A stretch of 64,000 nucleotides of DNA from Smallanthus sonchifolius (lineage: Eukaryota > Streptophyta > Magnoliopsida > Asterales > Asteraceae), in NCBI GenBank assembly GCA_023525975.1, contig CM042032.1, positions 69,958,260-70,022,259 of the forward strand. Direction: 5' to 3'. Below are positions 32,844 to 43,411 of this stretch, one piece after another. Under the pieces are notes generated by a model. That model ran no database searches. It saw nothing but the letters and a program-made list of their open reading frames with translations, and had not been told where the DNA came from. How positions within the stretch are numbered: the stretch's first letter is position 1; each line of letters opens with the position of its first letter. Made by a program: the position numbers and the translations under genes.

Positions 32844-35800
32844 CTACTTTTTGGAGACATAGGCATAGTATTGTGCCATGGGAACAACGAAAGCAATAAC
32901 CAACAAACCTCCTACAACCGTTGTAAACTGATCGCGTTTCTCAGCCGTCTCTTCCTTAGTTTTGAAGTTGGATTCCCTTTTGTTGTCCTTAGGTTGCGGG
33001 CCACCAGGATCAGGAAGTCCGTCGATCGCTGCAGCTAGACGTTTAGCACTGCTATAAATTGCTTCATTATACTTCTCGTCCGTCGCTAACACTATAAAAC
33101 ATACAAGTATCAGAAACGATGATGATATGGTTTTGAAATATCTACAAAGCAGAAACAAATGCAGCCGTTGATCTGACAAGATCGACTCTTTGATTGATTG
33201 AAAAATAAGTTAACAACTGAGAACAATAGCGTCGCCTATTTAACTCTAAAACTTCACCTACGTGACATAAAACGAACGCCTAAAAACAAGTAAATGTTAC
33301 CCATGATCTGACCCGCTGCTTTGACCCTAAAAACTGAAAATAACATGTGATTAAATAAATAAAACTGTTGACCCGCGACCCATTAAGCCGCTGACCCGTG
33401 AACAAACCGATTAGCCCAACAGTCACACACAAACATCAAATTGGGATTGTCATGAGCTGAAAACCGGAGTGGACTCATATCTTTTTGGCTCGATCAGTTC
33501 GGGTTGGGCCATGGGCTAAATTTTTTTTCTTCACAATTACTTCATATTTTAGATTAAACTTAAAGAAAAGAATCACTAAATAGTAACCAAGTTTCATATA
33601 TCTTCCATTCAGGTCACTTAATTTTAAAATATTTTAACATTTATAAAACAATTTCACAAGATAGGAACAATATTGAAACTTAAAAGCATGAGTGACCTTA
33701 GTGAAACAATGAAGAAACTTGGTTACTGTTAGATAAAATATTGGTCTTGTTTTATGGTCGAAAAATCAAATGAATCAGCAAAAGATGGTCTAAAACATAA
33801 GGTACACATGCGCGATAAACTAGATAAATGTTTCATTATCAATTCATAGCATAATGAACAAACGGTTAAATGGGCATGATAGATGGTTACCAGGAAGGTT
33901 TTGGGACACAACAGCATCAAGAACAGTATCACCAACAGCCTTGATGAACTCAGGGCCTCCAGTGACTGCACCTTCTTTTTGACTGGTTACTAGTACCACT
34001 ATTCCTTTGTTGTTTCCTTCTTCAAGTGTTGGGTACCAACGCTCCAAAACTTGGTCTGCGTACTCAAATGCATCAGCTTTGCTCTGCAAAACGCACGCCC
34101 ATGGACCATGGTCAAGTTATGAAAGAAAAGTGAATGCATTTTTCATTCTGTTTTTGTGTTTATAAATTTATTGAATTTTGTGTTTTGTTGCAAGCAAACC
34201 ATTGCTTTTATGAAAATCAAAAGGGAAAAACAAAATATGAGTATGGTTCTTGTTTTGGAATTTACAATCATATATTTTGTTTTAACATTGTTAATTCTTG
34301 CAAGTTATAGTGTTTTATTAATGCAAGGATGGTGTATGAGTTGAAACAAAATGTATGTAGCTTTCATTGCACATAAATTATCATTCATGCTAATATACAA
34401 AAGGAAATATTACATTTTGTATGAATAAGTGAATTCATAGAATATTTATCAACCTTGATTAACTATTATATTTCAGTTAATCATTTAAAATAATCATTTT
34501 TACAAACAAACCATACAAAAAATAAGCATATCCTTTTCAACCTCTATGGAGAAAATGACCAAAAAAACCATGCATTAGTGCCTTAAGAGTAGATCAAGTG
34601 AGTGGGTTGATATGGTTAGATCCAAACATCCCTTTTTCTCATTTTTAGTAATCTTCTTTTTTTTAAACTAAAATCTATATATAAACATAAAGAAAATTAA
34701 AGTTATAAATATTAAAACATTTGTTATTTTGCAAATTTAGAAAAGGGAAAACTTTACACAACAGTAACCAAGTTTTACAAGTGTTCCGCTAAAGTCACTG
34801 TTTGTTCCTCTAGAGTCACTAAACGGTGTCCCAATCTTGTATAACTTTTTTATTATTGTTAAAAAAAAAATTAAGGGGGTAAATATAACATGTATGAATC
34901 TTAATTACTATTTAATGATTGTTTTTCAAACTAACTTGAAATAGGAAATAGTTGTAAAGAAAAAAAAATGCATTAAATAATAACCAAGTTTTATAATTGT
35001 TCAATTTAAGTCAAATTAGAAAAAAATAATAATAATCACTAAATATTAACCAAGATTCATATATGTTACATTTACCCCTCTTAATTTAAAAAAAATAACA
35101 TTTATAGAAAAGTTATATAAGATTGAAACACGAAAGTTGATTGAATTTAAAGGATAAAAAGATTTTTTAGTGACTTTACCGAGACACTTAAAAACTTGGT
35201 TACTATTCTATAAAATTTTAAAAATAAAATGATTTGAAAAGAAAGTTCAGTTACTATAAAAATGTATCAAAATTTACTTTTGATTTCACTGGTTATAATA
35301 TGTTTATGAGAAGCAGTTTATTTTAATATTAAATTTTCAAACCATAATTTTATCTAATATCATTTCTAATATATCAAATACACTATAAATTAATCATTTT
35401 ATTTTAATATTTATAGTTAAAATAATCATTTTGAAAACAAGTTCCAAACAACCACTTAAAACATATTGGATGATCATTGACATTTAAACACTAAATATAT
35501 CTTTCTTCTATTATATCACTAACCGTGAGCTTGCGAACAGTAACGAAATCAATTCTAAGTTTCTTCCTATACTCCAAATCCGACAACAACTTCTTCAAAT
35601 CGGATCGCGTTACGCGGCTAAGAACACCAGCATCATCCACCACATAACTTTCTTTGGGAGGACCATCATTGAGCACATCAAACTCAGATGCAAATGCAGA
35701 CCCAGTAGCTAAAATTGGTGTGAAATTGAGTGCTAACGAGATAGCTAAAGCAGCCAATCCATGATGAACATGAGACAACCAATTAGGGTTTGTGGGTGAT

Positions 35801-35949
35801 GATGAAAAAATTGAATCTTTTTTGAGATTACAACAAATGGGTTTGGAAGGTGTGAGAGTGAGGGAGGTGGGTTTGGGATTATGTTGTTGGAGAGAGGATT
35901 TGAGGTTGAAAAGAGAGGAGAGAGAGTGGGGAGCTAAAATGGTTTCCAT
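32844..35949 (-). CDS. TLP18.3: Thylakoid lumen TPM-domain protein, TLP18.3 / UPF0603 type
   Basis: Three exons: 35949-35524, 34083-33891 and 33091-32844, giving 288 residues (the Arabidopsis protein At1g54780 has 285). The N-terminus is a bipartite plastid-to-lumen signal: a Ser/Pro/Lys-rich stroma-targeting part, then a hydrophobic stretch LAALAISLALNF ending at AFA|SE (~residue 87). The mature protein begins with YVVDDAGVLSRVTRSDLKKL and carries the TPM domain (RIDFVTVRKLT, YADQVLERWYP, NNKGIVVLVTSQKEGAVTGG). A C-terminal membrane anchor (VVGGLLVIAFVVPMAQYYAY) follows. Family members act in photosystem II repair in the thylakoid and have acid phosphatase activity in vitro. An in-frame ATG at 35997 would add 16 residues; the METILAP start matches the family. 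Both introns carry a MITE of one family. Confidence 0.95.
33566..33735. mobile_element. GTAACCAAGTTT-family MITE in TLP18.3 intron 2
   Basis: ATAGTAACCAAGTTTCATAT at the left is mirrored by GAAACTTGGTTACTGTTAG at the right, with CAGGTCACTTA and GTGACCTTAGTGAAAC as inner mirror words. Non-coding. Same family as 34745-35215. Confidence 0.75.
34745..35215. mobile_element. GTAACCAAGTTT-family MITE in TLP18.3 intron 1
   Basis: The left arm has ACAGTAACCAAGTTTTACAA and GCTAAAGTCACT. The right arm has AGTGACTTTACCGAGACACT and AAAAACTTGGTTACTATT. The arms are inverse of each other for about 50 bases. Between them AATAACCAAGTTTTATAA (near 34977) and ATTAACCAAGATTCATAT (near 35045) suggest a further copy nested inside. 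Confidence 0.75.
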
Positions 35950-36201
35950 TTGCAGAGATTTTGATGAGCATGGGGATGGGGATGTTGTTCTCATCATCTA
36001 ATAGTTTTGTTTTGTTTTGTTTTTGTTTGTGTGAAGTGGAATGATGGTTTGTGAGTGGTTTGGATTTGTTTGTTATGGATTGGTTTGTTGGGAGTTTTTT
36101 TTTGATTTTGTGGATAATGTTTGTGTTTTGTAGAAATGGAAGTATAATTTTGCAGTTAGATCCTTATACTATGACTTAATTCCATTGTATGTGGTAGCAA
36201 T

Positions 36202-36768
36202 TAGGTTCGTGAACGAAACGAAAGTTCAGTGAACTGTTCGTTAACCGTTTGACGTGAAGTTCGTTCATTTAATAAATGAGCGAGCAAGAAGACAAATTTT
36301 TGTTTATTTAATTGATGAACGAACATGAACAGGTGTCTCGTTCGTTCGTTTATATTCGTCCATTTACGTTTGTTTATATACGTTCATTTAAATATTTATT
36401 CAAATTTATTTATTATTAATATTAGTTTAAAACTAGTTTAATTTTCATTTTTTACAACCCTTAAGTCAAAGTTAAAATGAGTCTAACATCTTTGTTTAGT
36501 TTCGAAATTTTGGATGTAAAGATGATGGTATTTTAGACTTTAATTTAAATATTTACGTTTACTTTCAATTGGTGTTCGTTTATGTTTGTGAACCATTTGT
36601 TTATAATATTAACGAACGAACACGAACACGTTCATTTCTTAATGAACAGACAAGAACAAGAAAATATGTTCGTTTAAGTGTTCGTGTTCGTTCATTTGTT
36701 CGGATAAAGTTAAACGAGCAAACACGAACAAACCCTGTTGGTGTTTGTTCGGTTCATTTACAAGCCTA
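36202..36768. mobile_element. Complete hAT-type non-autonomous element with perfect TSD
   Basis: A 567-bp element begins TAGGTTCGTGAACGAA and ends TTCATTTACAAGCCTA. It is flanked by an exact 8-bp duplication GTAGCAAT (36194-36201 and 36769-36776). The arms are full of GTTCGTTTA/GAACGAACA words. It belongs to the same family as the interrupted element at 7656-11306. It lies about 250 bases upstream of the TLP18.3 start codon. Confidence 0.92.
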
Positions 36769-36776
36769 GTAGCAAT

Positions 36777-37878
36777 TCTTGACACAACAAAAAATAAGCA
36801 AGTAAAAGTTGAGTTTAAACCGGTTTTGACTTTGAATGGTTGCGTGTTTAATAAATGTCATTGTTGATAAAAGAGTCAAATCATTAATAGTTTAGAACTA
36901 AGAGTTACAAGATAAAATATTAAAAGTTATAAGTCATGTTTACAACTCGATTATAGTCATGATTAGAGGGGACGGAGTGGAGTTGCGAAGGGGTACCCGC
37001 GGGAACACCACCCGCCCCTGCCCGTACAGAAGAAAAGCTTGCAATCTCGGGTTGGCTTTGCCGATCCAATACCGAAGAGAACCTGTTTAAATTATATTAT
37101 TATTATTTCATTTAACATTTAAATTAATTTTTCTCTAATAACTTGTGCTTGTTAACTTAAAAAAAAAATCTAAATATACAGTTTTTTTTTTGTCAACATT
37201 CCCATATAATCTTTTTTTGAAAACCAAGTTGTATTCAAAATAAAGTATTTTTTTGAGCTCGTAAGCAGCTTTTTTAAATGATTTCAACCCTCCCCCCCCT
37301 CCTTCTTGCTTGTTTACCTTACCAACTTGATTTCAACACGTCTAACCTGTTAGCTGGGTCAATGTTACATGGCTTAAACGTCTTCAACGTTATTTGATAC
37401 GATTAATTAAGCAGATCATTATCGGGTTAGGTGAAGCCGACCTACCAGCACCAAAATCTCGACCAATAAGACAAGAATTAGCCGGAAAGTGTTCTTGCCT
37501 CTATCGTTAGCTCGGGTAGTCTACCGGTGACTTAAATGTGAAGCCATCACAAAACAAATCATCACCTCTAAAAGACATAGTATATAACATTCTATACCTT
37601 GTCAAAGATGTGTATAACATGGGCTAGAAAAGACAATCGTATGTGTTTTATGGTCAATAAAATGAAATAAGAAATACAACTCAAAACTAACCTGGCTTCA
37701 AGAGGGTTTTTAAACACCAAACCTACATCTGAATTTATTTTATATAAAAATAAAAAGGTAATAATCATTTACAGCATGAAGATAGTAGCAGGATGTGGTA
37801 TACAACATTTTCTGTTGTCTAATCATCATTTACAAAACTATGGTAGTACCGGACAAGGATACGGCAAACCGGGTTAAA
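36777..37878. other. Intergenic between TLP18.3 promoter side and DAC 3' end
   Basis: About 1.1 kb. A GC-rich patch at 36965-37085 (GGGGACGGAGTGG, GGTACCCGCGGG, CACCACCCGCCCC) looks like the arm of another dispersed element. Nothing coding is supported. Confidence 0.45.
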
Positions 37879-40800
37879 CTAATCTTTGCTTGCCAAACGC
37901 TTTTCTTCCTCGACTTGTTCAAGCAACGCTTCTAGTTCCGCTTCACTTAGACCCTCCAACCTTTTCTGCACGGAAAAACATTCTACATCGAATAAAGCTA
38001 CAATAATAAGAATTAAGTTCTCGTATCATCAGGGGTTGCTCGACTATACAAAAAATAAGCTATTTTTAAGATTTAACTTCGTTTAATTTTCAGGTTTTGA
38101 CAAGGAGAACAAAAAATCATAATGACTGAAAGAGTTTTCTTTTTACTAAAGCTTACTCTGACTTTGATACGCGTGATTGTGTGACTTTAAGAAATTGTAT
38201 ACAAAATATGTGCATCATCATATTCCCATGTGTTGGGATTCTAAAAAAAATGTATTTTTATGAAAAGGGCGCATATTTTATAATTCGCTTTGGGCCCTAA
38301 AAAAGGTTGAGCCGACATGCGTGTCATGTTTGGTTGGCCTTCATCAATCGAATAAGATCACATATAAAAAGGAAATTTTAATCCTCGCATATAAAATGGA
38401 TCAATACAGATCATCGCTTATAAGCCAAACAGGTAAATTTAAAAAAAAAATTGCTTAATAGAAAACAAGTCAGAAAGTCACCCAAAGTGTAATTTTAATG
38501 TATTAAACCTCCTAAATCAGTTTACTCAAAGAATTAAATTATTAGTGAAATAATATTTTTTTTGTAATCATATTTGACACCAATTAATTATAAATATTTA
38601 ACAATTTTGCACAAAACATGTTTAAGGTCAACCCGACCCAATCTGTTTTGCCCCCACACCACAAATAACCTGTTGCCCAACCCGTCCCGCAATAAAACAG
38701 GTCCCTTACCCCAAACTAACATAAAGTAAGCATATGAACAGAAGTAGAAGGTAAGTAAGAAGTCAAACCTCCATAACTTTGCTTTCATAGTCACGTAATT
38801 GTTGGGCATATGTCATTTCCTTGTTCGAGACACGAAAAAGATACGTTGAAATCCATCCGACTGTAAGACCTAACACCAACACTAACTGGACCACATTCCC
38901 AGCCTGAAGAGGATCAACTCCAAGGAACTACAAAACATCCAGACATAGATCATGTCATCAACTCGGTTAGAAAACAAGCTTCCTATTCAAAACCACCAGG
39001 AATTACTTGATATTTCCGCCATTAAAAAGTAATTGCAACCACTAGTGGATCCCAAAATCCTATGGTGGAGAAACTTACAAATTGATTATGATATTACTTT
39101 TAATGGGGCGAAAACTATGTAATATATGTTTTTCCACTTAAGAATACCACTTTTATAAAATCCACAAAATACTAGCAACATCTGTTGATGTAAGTAAATT
39201 TGTTGGGCCACGTTTCTCGATTCATATAATTACTATTTTGTATGTGTGATCATCAATCCTACAGTTTTTGTTGACTTGAACCCAGACCTCCTAGTCACTA
39301 AGCTTACACCTGAAGGCTTATTAAAACTGCAAAGACAATTATTCTATGATAAATGTAAAATCCAAAAGGAAGTACACTTAATATCCATCTAATATGGTTG
39401 TTGTTCTAAAAACATTGAATGACTAAATCCAAGAGAGAAAAGACGGTAAAAATAGATGAAAAGGGATACCTCTAATCCACTTTTTAGACCAATGCCAATA
39501 AATGTAACTCCAAGTCCAATTAAAATAACATCTTTTCGACTATACCCAAATGGAACCTGCAAAAATCAAGCCATAAATGAGCTCAGAAAATTCAATAAAG
39601 GTTAAGGTAAACTGCTTTTGTTGTCTTGGAATATTTGAATTTTCTGATGTTGGTAAAAACATATAAAGTTTTAGGATATGATGAAATCTGGTTTAGATTG
39701 TAAAACACAGCACAATCTTATGGAATAGCGTTTTTTTATTTATTTCCTATTCTGTCCATCTCTATGATATGCCCAGTTTCAAAAGAATCAGACTCTATTA
39801 CTTTAATGTACCAACTAAGTTCATGAGATGATTGTAAGAACCCTAATAGCGACCATGGAGATATATATGATTATATAAACTTGTGCATGATTTAGTGATA
39901 TATTACCACATGACATTCCCTTTTGCTAAAAAAACTTCACCCTGATAGTCTGGTACATTACAGATTCCAAATTCATCGTACCAATTTTTGTTTTCTAGCT
40001 CAATAATCGTCATCTTTAATCGAGACGGAAGAAATATACATCACAGGAGAAGTAATGAATGAAAACTTTATTGTAATGTACGTGCACAAGGAAAATAGAA
40101 TAAGGGTGTAACATACCTTGGTTTTATTAGATGACTCATCTGTGGCCCCATCAGAGCTAGAGGAATTGCTACATCTGGGGGCTATAGATGTCATTCTCTT
40201 TGATATCAACCCATGACATTCTTTAGTTGAATAAACAGGACTTCTGGTTGTTGAAAGTTTATGAAAATGAACTCCTCCTGGATGTAAAAGAAGAACAAGA
40301 AACGAAGGGCAGTTAGAACTGTCAGCAACGTATATAAAAGGCTAGAGCCGCATGAAAACAAAGTACTGTTGAACTATCCTTGACTGGAATAGAACGTCAT
40401 GAAACTAAGAGTAAATCAAAGTGAATATCTCTTCACAATGGGAGCTGCTTAAATTACACATTTGCAGATACAGTACTGCATTGAGAAACCAAAAGAACTT
40501 TTAATAAAGATTACAAATTCCAGCATGAATCATTGCACACAAGATTGAAGAATAATGTGCCTACGCCGAAGGACCATATAATCCTCTGTCTTTCTGGAGT
40601 CACATAAGCATATATCACAATGATATCTTAGTATTCGTATTTGATTACCAAAACATTCATGCCTTAAACACTCCAATGACATAAATATGCAAGTGACTCA
40701 ACACAACTTGCATGCTCAAATGCTAGCTACAGCTAGTCTACTCTCTATTTTTTTCTCTCATAATTATGTATGCATTTGTTCATAGGTTTCATAAGCCATG

Positions 40801-43411
40801 CTAGAACCATCAAAGATACAGAAAGCATGTGCACCACCAACAATTTCATGGAACCTGGCCAATATTTACAACCATGACCCGTCTTTGATGGCAAACTTCA
40901 ACAATAATGTCTGCACATCAAGTGTGAAAAGTTTAATCCTTGGGAGTTGGGACTTCGGAAAATACTTCATAATTAAGCAAAGACATCTCGCAATATTTTT
41001 AAATTCTTGCAAAGGATTATAACTTTTCACTCACTCTAACATTATATATGTTTTGTTTACCATGCATCTTAATTAGCTTTGGCCTGTGATGCCTAGTTTC
41101 CAAGAGATGATATCAGCCTTAATGCTAGTGCAAACAGAAGGTTGCTTAATGGTTAAATAAATCGGATAACTTCAAATAATTGTACGTTCCCATTAATCTC
41201 GATCAGAGCTATACATCATTTCATGCCTCTAGTATAAGAAGTTATAAACAGTAATGTGTTCCAACAATCTCTAGGGAGCCCACTGTTGGAAATATAAATG
41301 TGAATAATACTGCACTTTATCAAAGAATAATTTGCACTTACACCTCTAGTTTTTCTTCGTTAGGTACTAAGGTAATGTAGCTCCAAAATAGTCTAGAAGT
41401 TGAACATTGTTATAGTATAGTACCTTGTTAACAACTATAACACTACATCTTTTAAATGCACATACAAGACCTAATCTTAAACTCTCCTCGCACCAAGTAA
41501 ATACGACACACAATCACATTTTAATCCTCCTATCAAAATAGGACATTTGAAGAAAAAATTGACGAGTGGCTGCTACAGCAAATCAATCAAGCAACAACAT
41601 GTTTTAGGTACATTCATCCACTTAAGAGTGTAGGATTATGAACAAATGTGACGTGATGAATTACCTAAACATTTGTACATAAACGATATGAAGAACATAG
41701 TTGAAAACTCTATATTTTAAAGTGTGAAGAAATTACGTAAATCTCCACACTTTGAAATGTGTAGAAGCTAGTTAGTTACATGTCAAAATTTGTAATCGCA
41801 ATTCCCACACTTCTACATATGATAGTTGCCCTGGTCTTCATTCATTATCAGTTATATACATTTAAAGATGCTATTTTTGTTGGGTTATGAAGGCTTTGGG
41901 CCGGGTAGGGCCTGGTGGGACTGGGCCGCATGTTGCTAATTACAAGGCTGGGCCATTAGGCCACTTGCGACTGACCCCTTGCTGAATCAGAAGATGGGCG
42001 GCTGCCCTTTAGGGCTGTTTAGCCCATTGACTTGCTGATTAAGTTATTTCCTAATTAGTAACCCTAATTCTAGTCTTATAAATATATCCCTGATGTAATT
42101 GTATTCCTTGAGCACCTAATAATAAAGAACCCTAGTTGCAAAGTGGACGTAGGCCAATCTTGGCTGAACCACTATAATTCTCGTGTCTCTACTTTTCTGT
42201 TTATCGATTGTGTGCGTGTGTGTGTGATTCCGCTGCGTTACCGACTCGTGATACCTAACAATTTTTTTAACTTATTTTTTGAACATTTATAACTATGGAG
42301 TTTTTTTTATCATTTCCACAAACTTATGAAGTTAAACTATTTTTTACAAACTCATAGATATAGATTTACTATATTTACACACCTCCATAAATCATGAAGA
42401 AATTGCATGGTTGTTTAGTGACCAAAATGAATGGAACCTAAAATAACAAGCATATCCCTATCTAGTAAAAACGTGTATGACTATGTGCGCGTGTGTTTCA
42501 ATATGGCTCAAAAGGAAAAATACTAAAATGAAATTCAAGTATACTAAAGTAGTGATGTATGGGTGTATTGTATAGTTTTTAAAGAAGTTTCAGTAAGTTT
42601 CTTTTCTTATATCAACTTACTGGTGAATCTGGAGCCCAGAGTTTCAATCATTTATCATCCCAAGTAAGGTAGAGGTTACTGATCTATCACAGTTTTTCAA
42701 TCCAACAAAGTTCATAAATTTTACTTTACAAGATGGTCAAATGATATTATACTATTTTCGTAAATTTTATCATCAGCCAAAGTCCTGAATTTTGATTAAT
42801 TTTTTTACTGGAACCCTCCCTTCATTTCCAATTTCCAAACCAACTCATCTTTTCTATTTTACCAAATACTTGTTATACCAAGTTCCATGATTATCACATG
42901 CACAGGCTTCGCTCCACCTTTTACTGAACAAAATTATGAAAAATTCACCAAAAACAGTCGATCCACTCTGATTAAACAGTAGATAAAAAGTACTATATGC
43001 AATATGTCTAACCAATCCATTACTTTTTATCCATAAATGAAAGATCCTGATGAACAAAAACCTCCATGACATAGTAGCAAATCTCACCCCTTTCTCCCCT
43101 AAATTGCAACATGTAACCAGGCATATACACTTAAATACCAACAAAATAGGACCAAAATCAATATAATCAAATAACAACGATAATAAGTATACAAGTTAAG
43201 GTCAAATTAGAAGTACGTATCTCCTCTGTCACTACTCAGTCTTAAAATTAGCAGCATAAATTGAAACCAGTAGCGATGCAATTTACGATCTAAAACCCTA
43301 GGTTATAAGTTTTATGAAATCCAACGAACCTTTACATGGAAGTTGAATAGCAGTTAGCTTCGGCTGCGAGAGAGGAAGAGCTGAAATGCCTGCAAACGAT
43401 GAACTCGCCAT
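37879..43411 (-). CDS. DAC: DUF3007 thylakoid protein, DAC type (cytochrome b6/f accumulation)
   Basis: Five exons by splice consensus and phase: 43411-43330, 40277-40117, 39556-39470, 38927-38769 and 37965-37879, giving 191 residues. Residues 1-~80 are Ser/Thr/Lys-rich with few acids, as in a plastid transit peptide. The conserved core is PFGYSRKDVILIGLGVTF (83-100), a first membrane helix (~91-107), GLKSGLEFLGVDPLQAGNVV, a second helix (LVLVLGLTVGWISTYLF, ~125-141), and then YAQQLRDYESKVMEKRLEGL. It ends in an acidic helix with two LE-rich turns (EAELEALLEQVEEEKR). The Arabidopsis member DAC (At3g17930) is a thylakoid membrane protein needed for normal cytochrome b6/f levels; I assign by remembered core sequence and layout. 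Intron 1 is 3.05 kb and holds a copia solo LTR. Confidence 0.88.
38435..38700 (-). mobile_element. GGTGGCAA-family MITE, DAC intron
   Basis: AACCTCCTAAATCAGTTTAC and CAACCCGACCCAATCTGTTTTGCCCCCACACC correspond to inner and outer words of the family copies in the ferroportin introns. The copy is decayed and lies just beyond the donor of exon 4. Confidence 0.5.
41878..42260 (+). mobile_element. Copia-type solo LTR with perfect 5-bp TSD, in DAC intron 1
   Basis: A 383-bp unit starts TGTTGGGTTATGAAGG and ends GTGATACCTAACA, so the termini TGTTGG/CTAACA mirror each other. It has TATAAATATATCC near 42078, a polyadenylation-like AATAAAGAACC, and a GT-rich U5. It is flanked by ATTTT on both sides (41873-41877 and 42261-42265). 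There is no internal region, so it arose by LTR-LTR recombination. It is sense-opposed to the gene. Confidence 0.92.

Noticed and set aside
35949..35997. Longer TLP18.3 start at 35997
   Set aside because: The 16 extra residues do not match the family N-terminus; METILAP at 35949 does.
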